A DNA stretch of 64,000 bases from positions 1 to 64,000 of the forward strand of contig NZ_NRQU01000015.1 in the NCBI RefSeq assembly GCF_004119495.1, written 5' to 3'. The position numbers were made by a program, and so were the translations under genes. Under the pieces are notes generated by a model. That model was not told where the DNA came from. It worked only from the letters and a program-made list of their open reading frames with translations, and made no database searches. Shown here piece by piece: positions 49,250-58,044 of the stretch (its first letter is position 1; every line of letters starts with the position of its first letter). The DNA comes from Flavobacterium sp. YO12. GTDB lineage: Bacteria > Bacteroidota > Bacteroidia > Flavobacteriales > Flavobacteriaceae.

Positions 49250-50884
49250 TTACTTTTCAATCTCTCTCATAGAATCCATTTTTTTATGCGCAAGGAAACC
49301 TGCTACGTCTTCAAAATGCTCTTTCACACGTTTGTTTCCAAATTCAAAAACTTTAGTCGCTAATCCGTCAAGGAAATCACGGTCGTGAGAAACCAAGATT
49401 AATGTTCCGTCAAAATCACGCAAAGCATCTTTAATGATGTCTTTTGTCTTCATATCCAAGTGATTCGAAGGCTCATCCAGAATCAATAAATTTACTGGTT
49501 CTAACAACAATTTAATCATTGCCAAACGTGTTTTTTCTCCACCAGAAAGCACTTTTACTTTCTTGGTAATATCATCACCTTGAAACATAAACGCTCCAAG
49601 AATATTTTTAATCTGTGTACGAATATCTCCTACTGCAATTGCATCGATAGTTTCAAAAATAGTTGCATTTTCATCTAATAATGAAGCCTGATTTTGAGCG
49701 AAATATCCAATTTGTGCGTTATGTCCAATTTCAACACTTCCTTCATCAACACCAATTTCTTTCATAATTGCTTTGATCATGGTCGATTTTCCTTCTCCAT
49801 TTTTACCAACAAAGGCAACTTTCTGACCGCGTTCAATTACAATATTAGCATCTTTAAAAACGACATGATCTCCGTACGATTTAGACATTTCTTTTACTAC
49901 AACAGGATATTGTCCAGAACGTGCCGCCGGCGGAAACTTCAAACGCAATGCAGAAGTATCTACTTCATCAACTTGAACAATTTCAAGTTTTTCAAGCATT
50001 TTTACACGTGATTGTACTGCATCGGTTTTTGAAAACGTTCCTTTAAAACGATCGATAAAAGCTCTGTTATCAGCTATCATTTTTTGTTGCTCATCATAAG
50101 CTTTCTGCTGATGAATACGACGGTCTTTTCTAAGTTCTAAATAATGTGAATATTTAGCTTTATAATCGTAAATTCTTCCCATTGTTACTTCGATCGTACG
50201 ATTTGTAATATTATCTACAAACGCTCTATCGTGCGAGATTACTACAACCGCTTTAGCAGAAGTCAGTAAAAATTCTTCCAGCCATTGAATACTTTCAATA
50301 TCCATGTGATTGGTAGGCTCATCCAGTAAAATCAAATCTGGTTTTTGAAGTAAAATTTTAGCCAATTCAATACGCATTCTCCATCCTCCAGAAAATTCAG
50401 AAGTTTGACGTGTAAAATCTTCTCTCTCAAAACCTAAACCAACTAAGATCTTTTCAACTTCAGCTTCGTAATTTACTTCTTCAATTGCATAATATTTCTC
50501 GCTTAAGTCAGAAACTCGCTCGATCAATTTCATGTAAGCATCACTTTCATAATCCGTACGAACTGTTAACTGCTCATTGATTTCGTCGATTTCGGCTTTC
50601 ATTTTAAAAATTTCACCAAAAGCTTTAGAAGCTTCTTCCATTACAGTAGAGCCGTCTTTGGTCAATAAATGCTGAGGCAGATAAGCCACAACAGCATCTT
50701 TTGGTGTAGAAATACTTCCTGTAGAAGGCTTGCTTTGTCCTGAAATTATTTTTAAAAGTGTCGATTTTCCCGCACCATTTTTACCCATAAGGGCGATTTT
50801 ATCATTTTCGTTTATAGCAAAAGAAACATCGCTAAATAATGTAGTTCCACCAAACTGAACCGAAATATCGTTAACTGTAATCAT
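49250..50884 (-). CDS. ABC-F family ATPase (YbiT/EttA-like)
   Basis: A 544-residue soluble protein with two ABC domains joined by the ABC-F linker. Domain 1: GKNGAGKST, FSGGWRMRIELAKILLQKPDLILLDEPTNHMD. Linker: about residues 240-310 with KAYDEQQKMIADNRAFIDRFKGTFSKTDAVQSRVKMLEKLE. Domain 2: GKNGEGKST, LSGGEKTRLAMIKLLLEPVNLLILDEPSNHLD. Such proteins act on the ribosome (translation control or antibiotic protection); the short linker argues against a dedicated resistance factor. Confidence 0.92.
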   Translation of the reverse strand: MITVNDISVQFGGTTLFSDVSFAINENDKIALMGKNGAGKSTLLKIISGQSKPSTGSISTPKDAVVAYLPQHLLTKDGSTVMEEASKAFGEIFKMKAEIDEINEQLTVRTDYESDAYMKLIERVSDLSEKYYAIEEVNYEAEVEKILVGLGFEREDFTRQTSEFSGGWRMRIELAKILLQKPDLILLDEPTNHMDIESIQWLEEFLLTSAKAVVVISHDRAFVDNITNRTIEVTMGRIYDYKAKYSHYLELRKDRRIHQQKAYDEQQKMIADNRAFIDRFKGTFSKTDAVQSRVKMLEKLEIVQVDEVDTSALRLKFPPAARSGQYPVVVKEMSKSYGDHVVFKDANIVIERGQKVAFVGKNGEGKSTMIKAIMKEIGVDEGSVEIGHNAQIGYFAQNQASLLDENATIFETIDAIAVGDIRTQIKNILGAFMFQGDDITKKVKVLSGGEKTRLAMIKLLLEPVNLLILDEPSNHLDMKTKDIIKDALRDFDGTLILVSHDRDFLDGLATKVFEFGNKRVKEHFEDVAGFLAHKKMDSMREIEK

Positions 50885-50947
50885 TACTTTCTGTGAATTT
50901 GTTTAATCGGTTAATCGTTTATTTGACTACCCATTTTTTTCGTGCTG

Positions 50948-50977
50948 CAAAGATAGATTAATTAGAGTATTAGACAA
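50948..50977 (-). promoter_or_regulatory. Promoter of the ABC-F gene
   Basis: On the minus strand TTG (50977-50975), 19 bp gap, TATCTTTG (50955-50948). Good match to the phylum consensus; leader about 55 nt. Confidence 0.75.
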
Positions 50978-51084
50978 TATTATTTAGATTACAGAGCAGC
51001 AGGATTTTTTAAATTACATCAATATTCCTACATATTCACAAAATTTAATCTTATCTTGTATAAGAATTTAAAAATCAGCAAAAT

Positions 51085-51528
51085 ATGAGAACTAAATTAA
51101 ACCTAACTATCAGTCTTATTGCAACGCTAGTATTTGGAATTTCTGCAAATGCTCAAAAAACGGTAATTAAAAAAGAAGCTTTGCCAGCAAATGCTCAAAC
51201 TTTCTTAAAAACGCACTTTGGTTCAAAAAAACCAAGCTACATATTAGAGGATAAAGAAATTCTCTCTACAGAATACAAAGTTCAATTTGATAATAAAATT
51301 GAAATCGAATTTGACAAAAAAGGAAACTGGAAAGAAGTTGATGGTAAAGGCGCTAAACTTCCAACGTCTATCATCCCAAAAAAAATTGCCTCTTACGTAA
51401 AAGCAAATTTTCCTAAAGAAAAAGTAACCAAAATTGAACTGGGGTCTTTTGGCTATGAAACAAAACTAACCAACGGTTTAGAATTAAAATTCAACACAAA
51501 AGGAGATTTCACTAAGATTGACAATTAA
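51085..51528 (+). CDS. Secreted PepSY-like protein
   Basis: A 147-residue periplasmic protein with signal peptide (LVFGISANAQ) and two repeats of the PepSY-like/DUF2874 unit: LPANAQTFLKTHFGSKKPSYILEDKEILSTEYKVQFDNKIEIEFDKKGNWKEVDG and LPTSIIPKKIASYVKANFPKEKVTKIELGSFGYETKLTNGLELKFNTKGDFTKID. Related BLIP-like folds bind peptides or proteins. Function here unknown; single gene. Confidence 0.87.
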   Translation: MRTKLNLTISLIATLVFGISANAQKTVIKKEALPANAQTFLKTHFGSKKPSYILEDKEILSTEYKVQFDNKIEIEFDKKGNWKEVDGKGAKLPTSIIPKKIASYVKANFPKEKVTKIELGSFGYETKLTNGLELKFNTKGDFTKIDN

Positions 51529-51565
51529 CAAAAACTGATAAATTTAAAAATCTACTATAAAGCAA

Positions 51566-51596
51566 AACCCGACAAAATTTAAAAATTTGTCGGGTT
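51566..51596. terminator. Hairpin after the PepSY-like gene
   Basis: AACCCGACAAA and TTTGTCGGGTT form an 11-bp stem; no T run follows on the plus strand, so termination strength is uncertain. It lies between convergent genes. Confidence 0.6.
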
Positions 51597-51635
51597 CAAA
51601 AAATTATCTAATTTTCAAATTGACTAATTATCTAA

Positions 51636-52811
51636 TTAATCTTTTCTCCATTTTTTAGTTTCTTCAAAAATATGCTCTAAAATTGAAGCTTCTATTTCAT
51701 CAAAAGCAATATTTCGTCTTCCCATAACTAATTTGGCAGTTTCGAAAGCTTTTTTAGTTACGTACGTTGTAAAACCTGCTGCTCCGCCCCAAGAAAAACT
51801 TGGAACAAAATTTCTAGGAAATCCAGAACCAAAAATATTAGCACTTACTCCAACAACAGTTCCAGTATTAAACATAGTATTGATGCCACATTTGCTGTGA
51901 TCACCCATCATTAAACCACAAAACTGAAGACCTGTTTTTGCAAATCCTTCTGTTTCATAACTCCACAATTTTACTTCTTCGTAATTATTCTTAAGATTTG
52001 AATTATTACTGTCTGCACCAATATTACACCATTCTCCCAAAACTGAATCACCAAGAAATCCATCATGTCCTTTGTTTGAATTGGCAAAAAGAACAGAATT
52101 CTTAACCTCTCCTCCTATTCTAGATCCTGGACCAACTGTTGTTGCTCCATAAATTTTAGCATTAAGTTTTACTGAACCATTTTCGCACAAAGCAAAAGGA
52201 CCGCGAATTACAGTTCCTTCCATGATTTCAGTATTCTTACCTATATAAATAGGTCCTGTTGATGCATTTAAAGTTACAAACTCCAATTTTGCTCCTTCTT
52301 CGATAAAAACATTCTCAGGCGCTATAACATTTACACTCTTAGGAATTGGCTGTGACTTTCTATCTTCTGTCAAATAAGCAAAATCAGCACGAATCGCAGC
52401 GTCATTTTTAGAAAAAATATCCCATGTATGTTCAACCGTCAAACAATCTTCATTGTACTGAATAACTTCGTATGAATCAAAATCAACTTCTTCTTGATTT
52501 TCTGTTGTAAAAAAAGCAATTACATCATCTCCTTTAAAGATCGCCTGATTTTCTTTTAAATCAGAAATTAATTCTGCCAGTGCATCATTTGGTAAATACG
52601 CCGCATTAATCATTACATTTTCTTCCATTTCCACCATCGGAAATTTGGCAGATAAGTAATCCTCAGTAATTGTTGTAATAGTAGAACCTAGACGTGATTC
52701 CCATTTTTGGCGAATCGTCATAATTCCAATTAGAATATCAGCCACAGGTCTTGTAAAAGTAAAAGGCAGTAAAGCATTTCGGACCGGACCGTCAAAAAGA
52801 ATATAATTCAT
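51636..52811 (-). CDS. GlmU-like putative sugar nucleotidyltransferase with left-handed beta-helix
   Basis: A 391-residue protein. The N-terminal part (NYILFDGPVRNALLPFTFTRPVADILIGIMTIRQKWE) is a degenerate nucleotidyltransferase-type domain typical of Bacteroidota GlmU-like proteins. The C-terminal half (VFIEEGAKLEFVTLNASTGPIYIGKNTEIMEGTVIRGPFALCENGSVKLNAKIYGATTVGPGSRIGGEVKNSVLFANSNKGHDGFLGDSVLGEWCNIGADSNNSNLKNNYEEV) is a hexapeptide-repeat left-handed helix with the GlmU-like HD and N-rich acyltransferase site. Whether it makes UDP-GlcNAc is unproven. A TAACTTTG -7 element lies at 52864-52857 on this strand. Confidence 0.87.
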   Translation of the reverse strand: MNYILFDGPVRNALLPFTFTRPVADILIGIMTIRQKWESRLGSTITTITEDYLSAKFPMVEMEENVMINAAYLPNDALAELISDLKENQAIFKGDDVIAFFTTENQEEVDFDSYEVIQYNEDCLTVEHTWDIFSKNDAAIRADFAYLTEDRKSQPIPKSVNVIAPENVFIEEGAKLEFVTLNASTGPIYIGKNTEIMEGTVIRGPFALCENGSVKLNAKIYGATTVGPGSRIGGEVKNSVLFANSNKGHDGFLGDSVLGEWCNIGADSNNSNLKNNYEEVKLWSYETEGFAKTGLQFCGLMMGDHSKCGINTMFNTGTVVGVSANIFGSGFPRNFVPSFSWGGAAGFTTYVTKKAFETAKLVMGRRNIAFDEIEASILEHIFEETKKWRKD

Positions 52812-52856
52812 AAATAAATTTTGTACTTGTTAAAATCTTGATTTGGTTATCAGGGT

Positions 52857-52864
52857 CAAAGTTA
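52857..52864 (-). promoter_or_regulatory. -7 element of the GlmU-like gene
   Basis: TAACTTTG on the minus strand, about 46 bp before the start codon at 52811. No convincing -33 TTG. Confidence 0.45.
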
Positions 52865-52949
52865 CAAATATTTATTTTTTTTACTAAAATTGTTTTAGTA
52901 GATAGTAATTAATTCATGAATAATCGTATTGCTCTTAATTATAATAAAA

Positions 52950-53120
52950 AAAACATAGCCCGTGATTTCAACCATGGGACACAATATATCTGCAACACGT
53001 ACCGCATGGTTGAAACCACATTCTATATTTAAAATCTAGTTTTTGTCTTTTAATAATTTAGAATAAAATAATTCGTGAATTGCTTCGCCAGTTCGCTATC
53101 GCTCGAGTCGCACCTAATAA
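52950..53120. repeat. Intergenic repeat region between the GlmU-like gene and rpmE2
   Basis: This 367-bp gap (52812-53178) contains no convincing gene. TTTCAACCATG (52966-52976) and CATGGTTGAAA (53005-53015) make an 11-bp inverted repeat inside 'CCCGTGATTTCAACCATGGG' text, a dispersed flavobacterial motif. Further on, GAATTGCTTCGCCAGTTCGCTATCGCTCGAGTCGCACC (53082-53113) is another GC-richer palindromic repeat fragment. Confidence 0.65.
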
Positions 53121-53130
53121 ATTATTGTAC

Positions 53131-53159
53131 AAAAAAAGCCTTCCGATTGGAAGGCTTTT
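53131..53159 (-). terminator. Terminator of rpmE2
   Basis: AAAAAGCCTTCC-GATT-GGAAGGCTTTT; read on the minus strand the stem is followed by TTTTTTT. It lies 20 bp after the L31 stop codon. Confidence 0.88.
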
Positions 53160-53178
53160 GTATGATTGTAAACAGCTA

Positions 53179-53433
53179 TTATTTTTTAGCGTGTTTTGCA
53201 TATTTAGTTTTGAATTTATCAATACGTCCTGCAGTATCGATAAGTTTAGATTTACCAGTATAAAAAGGGTGAGATGTTCTAGAAATCTCCATTTTTACAA
53301 CTGGATACTCAACTCCGTCAACTTCAATTGTTTCTTTTGTATCTGCAGTAGATTTAGTGATAAAAACTTCGTCATTTGACATGTCTTTAAATGCAACTAA
53401 TCTGTAATTTTCTGGGTGAATTCCTTTTTTCAT
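53179..53433 (-). CDS. rpmE2: 50S ribosomal protein L31 type B
   Basis: An 84-residue L31 of the zinc-independent type: [81 protein letters not shown]. It lacks the CxxC pairs of the type A form, and the SHPFYTGK and GRIDKFKxKY blocks are diagnostic. Confidence 0.97.
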   Translation of the reverse strand: MKKGIHPENYRLVAFKDMSNDEVFITKSTADTKETIEVDGVEYPVVKMEISRTSHPFYTGKSKLIDTAGRIDKFKTKYAKHAKK

Positions 53434-53549
53434 CTTTTCTTTTATTTATTGTTTTAGAGCATTTTTATTTTGAAGCTTTTCCATGGTTAGAAAAAGGTAT
53501 AAACAACTCTACTCTTTTTTGTTTAAAAATTTAATTATTTTTGAGTGTG

Positions 53550-53578
53550 CAAATTTACAATTCTTTTTTAATAAACAA
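53550..53578 (-). promoter_or_regulatory. rpmE2 promoter
   Basis: On the minus strand TTG (53578-53576), 18 bp gap, TAAATTTG (53557-53550). Predicted leader about 110 nt, long enough for post-transcriptional control of this ribosomal protein. Confidence 0.7.
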
Positions 53579-53647
53579 ATACTTAGCTCACTTTTTTTTA
53601 GTTTATTTCGAAAAGCTTTTTTTATCTTCGATTATACTGGGAATTAC

Positions 53648-53655
53648 TATATTTG
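53648..53655 (+). promoter_or_regulatory. -7 element of the DUF4199-glycosyltransferase unit
   Basis: TATATTTG, 26 bp before the ATG at 53682. Upstream TTC rather than TTG at the -33 position. Confidence 0.5.
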
Positions 53656-53681
53656 TGGATTAATTTTAAACTTATAGAAAT

Positions 53682-54212
53682 ATGATTAATGAAGTTATTA
53701 AAAAGAATGGAGTTACTTACGGCATTACTCTAGGAATCATCCTAGCTTTGATTACTGCAACAATGTATGCTATAGATCTAAAATTATTTGTTTCGGGCTG
53801 GGTAGGCGGTCTAACATTTGTGCTTTATTTAATAATTGGCATCCTATTATTGGTTAAAACAAAAAAAGAAATCAACGGCTTTTTTTCGTTTAAAGATGCA
53901 TTTACCACTTTTTTTATAACTACTATAATTGCTTTAGCAATTTCTACCTTATTTAGTATTATATTATTTAATGTAGTCGATCCAGGCGCTAAAGACACCG
54001 TAAACGAGTTACTTATAAAATACATGGCTGAAACTTTACAAAAGTTTGGAACACCAGCCTCTGCTGTAAATGAAGCTTTAGCTAAAATGAAAGAAAACAG
54101 TCCTTTCTCAACTATAGAACAACTAAAAGCTTTAATTTTCAGTATTGTCGGCTACTCAATTTTAGGATTAATTTTAGCTGCATTTTTCAAAAGCAAATCT
54201 ACACAAGAATAA
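53682..54212 (+). CDS. DUF4199 membrane protein
   Basis: A 176-residue membrane protein with four helices (about residues 12-28, 35-55, 74-96 and 150-170) and the DUF4199 pattern: VIKKNGVTYGITLGIILALITATMYAIDLKLFVSGWVGGLTFVLYLIIGILLLVKTKKEINGFFSFKDAFTTFFITTIIALAISTLFSIILFNVVDPG. Unknown function. Eight bases before the glycosyltransferase gene, so co-transcribed; this pairing is common in Flavobacteriia (from memory). Confidence 0.9.
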   Translation: MINEVIKKNGVTYGITLGIILALITATMYAIDLKLFVSGWVGGLTFVLYLIIGILLLVKTKKEINGFFSFKDAFTTFFITTIIALAISTLFSIILFNVVDPGAKDTVNELLIKYMAETLQKFGTPASAVNEALAKMKENSPFSTIEQLKALIFSIVGYSILGLILAAFFKSKSTQE

Positions 54213-54220
54213 AAATATAA

Positions 54221-55177
54221 ATGAATTTATCTATACTTATACCGCTTCTAAATGAAGAGGAGTCACTTCAAGAACTATATACATGGATTATTAAAGTGAT
54301 GCAATCTAACAATTACTCTTATGAAATCATTTTTGTGGATGATGGAAGTACAGATGATTCTTGGAATATTATTGAACGTTTCTCAAACGAAAACCCAAAT
54401 GTAAAAGGGATTCGTTTTATGAAAAATTTTGGAAAATCGCAGGCTTTGCATGCTGGTTTTGCAAAAGCAAAAGGCGATGTAATTATTACAATGGATGCCG
54501 ATTTACAAGATAGTCCGGATGAAATTCCAGGATTATATGAAATGATTACAGCTCAGAAATTCGATTTGGTTTCTGGCTGGAAAAAGAAACGTTACGATTC
54601 TGTCGTAGCAAAAAATCTGCCTTCAAAACTATTCAACTGGGCTGCCAGAAAAACTTCGGGTGTTGAATTGAATGATTTTAACTGCGGACTAAAAGCATAC
54701 AACAACACAGTTGTAAAAAACATTGAGGTATCTGGTGAAATGCACCGTTACATTCCAGTTTTGGCAAAAAATGCTGGTTTTAATAAAATTGGCGAAAAAG
54801 TGGTTATTCACCAAGCGCGTAAGTATGGTGAAACTAAATTTGGAATGGATCGTTTCATAAACGGTTTTCTAGATTTAATTACGATTTGGTTTTTATCAAG
54901 ATTCGGAAAAAGACCAATGCATTTATTTGGAGCGATAGGTTCACTAATGTTCATTATCGGATTTCTATCTGCGGGATACATTGGTATTTCAAAACTATAC
55001 CATATGTACAACGGAATGAAGTACAGCCTGGTAACTAGTAATCCGTGGTTTTTTATTGCGTTAACCACAATGATTCTTGGAACTCAGCTTTTTTTAGCAG
55101 GTTTTCTAGGAGAAATCATTTTGAGAACCAAAAACAACGAAGAACGCTATAAGGTTTCAAGAGAGGTTAATTTTTAA
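54221..55177 (+). CDS. Family 2 glycosyltransferase (GtrB/DPM1-like)
   Basis: A 318-residue membrane glycosyltransferase. GT-A domain: LSILIPLLNEEESLQELYTWI, FVDDGSTDDSW, GIRFMKNFGKSQALHAGFAKAKGDVIITMDADLQDSPDEIP (DxD-like DAD and the DLQD motif). Two C-terminal helices (FGAIGSLMFIIGFLSAGYIG; WFFIALTTMILGTQLFLAGFLGEII) anchor it. Such enzymes load a sugar onto undecaprenyl phosphate for lipid or wall glycan modification. It follows the DUF4199 gene. Confidence 0.92.
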   Translation: MNLSILIPLLNEEESLQELYTWIIKVMQSNNYSYEIIFVDDGSTDDSWNIIERFSNENPNVKGIRFMKNFGKSQALHAGFAKAKGDVIITMDADLQDSPDEIPGLYEMITAQKFDLVSGWKKKRYDSVVAKNLPSKLFNWAARKTSGVELNDFNCGLKAYNNTVVKNIEVSGEMHRYIPVLAKNAGFNKIGEKVVIHQARKYGETKFGMDRFINGFLDLITIWFLSRFGKRPMHLFGAIGSLMFIIGFLSAGYIGISKLYHMYNGMKYSLVTSNPWFFIALTTMILGTQLFLAGFLGEIILRTKNNEERYKVSREVNF

Positions 55178-55267
55178 TCGAAATACTTTACCTTCTCAGA
55201 CATAGGAAACAGGATCGACTCCTGAAAAAACTTATTTTTATTTAAAAAATATTAAAAAGACATTTAC

Positions 55268-56995
55268 ATGAATATAGCACCTAACATATTGAATGCTGTA
55301 AACGAATGGTTGACTCCAACATTTGACAAAGAAACGCAAGCAGCTGTTAAAGAATTATTGACTACTTCGCCAAAAGAACTTGAAGAAAGCTTTTATAAAA
55401 ATCTAGAATTTGGAACTGGCGGAATGCGCGGTGTCATGGGTGTTGGAAATAACCGAATCAACAAATATACACTTGGAAAAAACACTCAAGGTCTTTCTGA
55501 TTATCTTCATGAAGTTTTTCCAAATCAGCCTTTAAAAGTAGTTATCGCTTACGATTGTCGTCATAACAGTAACACTTTAGCAAAAGTGGTTGCCGATGTT
55601 TTCTCTGCAAACGGAATTCAGGTTTATTTGTTTTCTGATATGCGTCCAACTCCTGAATTGTCTTTTGCTCTTAAATATTTAGGTTGTCAATGCGGAATCG
55701 TTCTTACTGCTTCGCACAATCCTCCTGAATATAACGGATATAAAGTGTATTGGGAAGATGGCGGACAAATTGTTCCTCCACAAGATGCTGCGATTATTAA
55801 TGTGATAGAAAATTTAAGCTACGACAAAATTAAGTTCAATGCAAATGAGAGCTTAATTCAATATATCGATACTGAAATTGACAAAGCATTTGTAAAATCT
55901 TCAATTGAAAATGCAAGTTTTAATACTCCGGCTGAAGCCAAAGACAATTTACATATTGTATTTACTTCATTGCACGGAACTTCTATAAAATCTGTTCCAG
56001 ATACTTTATCACAAGCTGGATACACAAACGTACACATTGTTCCTGAGCAAGCTGAACCAAACGGCGATTTCCCAACAGTAAAATCTCCAAATCCAGAAGA
56101 ACCAGAAGCTTTAACAATGGCTTTGGCTTTGGCAGATAAAACCAATTCAGATATTGTTGTTGGAACAGATCCTGATTGTGATCGTCTAGGAGTTGCCGTA
56201 AGAAACAATGATGGTAAAATGATTTTACTTAACGGAAATCAAACCATGATTTTAATGACTTCTTTCTTATTGAAACAATGGAAAAAAGCAGGTAAACTTA
56301 ACGGAAAACAATTTATAGGCTCAACAATTGTTTCAACTCCAATGATGATGGAGCTGGCTACAAGTTATGGCGTAGAATGTAAAGTTGGCTTAACAGGTTT
56401 TAAATGGATTGCTAAAATGATCAAAGATTTTCCTGAACTTCAATTTATTGGAGGCGGTGAAGAAAGCTTTGGCTTTATGGTTGGCGATGCAGTTAGAGAC
56501 AAAGACGCTGTTGCTGCTACCTTATTAATATGTGAAGTTGCTGCTCAGGCAAAAGCTGCCGGAAGCTCTGTTTATAAAGAACTTTTACAACTTTATGTTG
56601 AAAATGGTTTTTACAAAGAATATTTAGTTTCATTGACCAAAAAAGGCATGGAAGGCTTAGAAGAAATTAATCAAATGATGATTAATTTACGTCAAAATCC
56701 TCTAAAAGAAGTAAACGGTCAACGTGTAATTATGGTTGAAGACTATCAATCATCAACTGCATTGAACTTATTGACAAACGAAGAATCTTCAATGGATATT
56801 CCAAAATCAAACGTATTGATTTATTATACTGAAGACGGCTCTAAAATTTGCGCAAGACCAAGTGGAACAGAACCAAAAATCAAGTTTTACATCAGTGTAA
56901 ATGCTGAATTAGAATCTGTACTAGATTTTGATGCCGCAGAAAGTTTCTTAGACGGAAAAATTCAAAACATCATTGCAGATATGCAATTGAAATAA
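55268..56995 (+). CDS. Phospho-sugar mutase (phosphoglucomutase/phosphomannomutase)
   Basis: A 575-residue alpha-D-phosphohexomutase. Domain features in order: [18 protein letters not shown], the active Ser in [21 protein letters not shown], the metal loop [11 protein letters not shown], the sugar-binding [10 protein letters not shown] and the phosphate-binding [13 protein letters not shown]. Probably interconverts glucose-1- and -6-phosphate. It leads a three-gene run with the DUF1016 gene 5 bp downstream. Confidence 0.94.
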   Translation: MNIAPNILNAVNEWLTPTFDKETQAAVKELLTTSPKELEESFYKNLEFGTGGMRGVMGVGNNRINKYTLGKNTQGLSDYLHEVFPNQPLKVVIAYDCRHNSNTLAKVVADVFSANGIQVYLFSDMRPTPELSFALKYLGCQCGIVLTASHNPPEYNGYKVYWEDGGQIVPPQDAAIINVIENLSYDKIKFNANESLIQYIDTEIDKAFVKSSIENASFNTPAEAKDNLHIVFTSLHGTSIKSVPDTLSQAGYTNVHIVPEQAEPNGDFPTVKSPNPEEPEALTMALALADKTNSDIVVGTDPDCDRLGVAVRNNDGKMILLNGNQTMILMTSFLLKQWKKAGKLNGKQFIGSTIVSTPMMMELATSYGVECKVGLTGFKWIAKMIKDFPELQFIGGGEESFGFMVGDAVRDKDAVAATLLICEVAAQAKAAGSSVYKELLQLYVENGFYKEYLVSLTKKGMEGLEEINQMMINLRQNPLKEVNGQRVIMVEDYQSSTALNLLTNEESSMDIPKSNVLIYYTEDGSKICARPSGTEPKIKFYISVNAELESVLDFDAAESFLDGKIQNIIADMQLK

Positions 56996-57000
56996 ATATA

Positions 57001-58044
57001 ATGAGTGCCAAACTGGAAACAAATGATAAACCTGAACTATTAGATTCAATAATTGGACTAATAGATCAGACTCGTCATTTTGTTGCCAAAACAGTAAATC
57101 AGGAATTAACGCTCTTATATTGGAAGATTGGCAGAAGCATCAATGATGAAATTCTAAAAAACGATAGAGCAGATTATGGCAAGAAACTTATTCTAAATCT
57201 AAGCCATGAACTTTCTGAACGTTACGGAAGTGGTTTCAACAAAAGAAACCTACACAGCTTCATCAAACTAAACACTGTAATTCAAGACATTACAATTGTG
57301 CACACAGTGTGTGCACAATTGACATGGTCTCATATTAGATCACTTATCTATATTGAAAGCGATATAAAACGTGAATTCTACATTCAGATGAGCATTCACG
57401 AACGCTGGAGTGTACGAACCTTACAAGAACGCATTGACAGCATGCTTTTTGAAAGAACTGCCATCAGCAAAAAACCAGAAGAAACAATCCTTAACGATCT
57501 CGAGTTATTAAAAACTGAAAAACAAATTAGTCCTGATTTAACTTTTCGAGATCCTTACTTTTTAGACTTCTTAGGTCTTCACGACACTTATTCGGAGAAA
57601 GATTTAGAAAGTTCAATCTTAGCTCAATTACAAAATTTCATTACTGAAATGGGTAGCGAATTTGCTTTTCTTGCCCGCCAAAAACGAATCACTATAGATG
57701 ATGAAGATTTTTATATTGATCTTCTTTTTTATCATCGCGGCTTAAAACGTTTGGTCGCAATTGACTTAAAACTAGGAAAATTCAAAGCTTCATACAAAGG
57801 TCAAATGGAGTTATACCTTCGCTGGTTGGAGAAAAACGAACAAAAAGAAGGAGAAAACAAACCAATTGGATTAATTTTATGCAGTGAAAAATCTCCAGAA
57901 CAAATTAATTATTTAATGCTTGACAACGATGACCAAATCAAAGTTTCGGCATATTTAACCCAATTACCTGAAAAAAAATTATTGCTCGAAAAACTCGAAA
58001 GAGCCATCGCTATAGCAGAAAACAATATCCATAAAAATGAGTAA
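57001..58044 (+). CDS. DUF1016/YhcG-family PDDEXK nuclease-domain protein
   Basis: A 347-residue YhcG-type protein. The N-terminal DUF1016 helical domain is LIDQTRHFVAKTVNQELTLLYWKIGRSINDEILKNDRADYGKKLILNLSHELSERYGSGFNKRNLHSFIKL...QLTWSHIRSLIYI. The C-terminal PDDEXK domain is YLDFLGLHDTYSEKDLESSILAQLQNFITEMGSEFAFLARQKRITIDDEDFYIDLLFYHRGLKRLVAIDLKLGKFKASYKGQMELYLRWLEK, with Asp and DLK catalytic-type residues. Relatives occur next to restriction systems; biochemical role unsettled. It is wedged between the mutase (5 bp) and an ABC exporter gene (8-bp overlap), and it contains a perfect 29-bp palindrome at 57293-57321. Confidence 0.93.
   Translation: MSAKLETNDKPELLDSIIGLIDQTRHFVAKTVNQELTLLYWKIGRSINDEILKNDRADYGKKLILNLSHELSERYGSGFNKRNLHSFIKLNTVIQDITIVHTVCAQLTWSHIRSLIYIESDIKREFYIQMSIHERWSVRTLQERIDSMLFERTAISKKPEETILNDLELLKTEKQISPDLTFRDPYFLDFLGLHDTYSEKDLESSILAQLQNFITEMGSEFAFLARQKRITIDDEDFYIDLLFYHRGLKRLVAIDLKLGKFKASYKGQMELYLRWLEKNEQKEGENKPIGLILCSEKSPEQINYLMLDNDDQIKVSAYLTQLPEKKLLLEKLERAIAIAENNIHKNE
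57293..57321. repeat. Perfect 29-bp palindrome inside the DUF1016 gene
   Basis: CAATTGTGCACACA (57293-57306), centre G, TGTGTGCACAATTG (57308-57321): 14-bp arms without mismatch. In frame it encodes TIVHTVCAQL. Such perfect symmetry within coding sequence is unlikely by chance. Confidence 0.85.

Noticed and set aside
50891-50925. TTGTTTA word near the ABC-F gene as a fourth copy of the light operator
   Set aside because: There is no TAAACAA at the required 18-bp distance; it is part of AT-rich TTAATCG repeats.
53075-53433. Plus-strand frames across rpmE2
   Set aside because: They are the complement of the L31 gene and its terminator and show no protein-like features.
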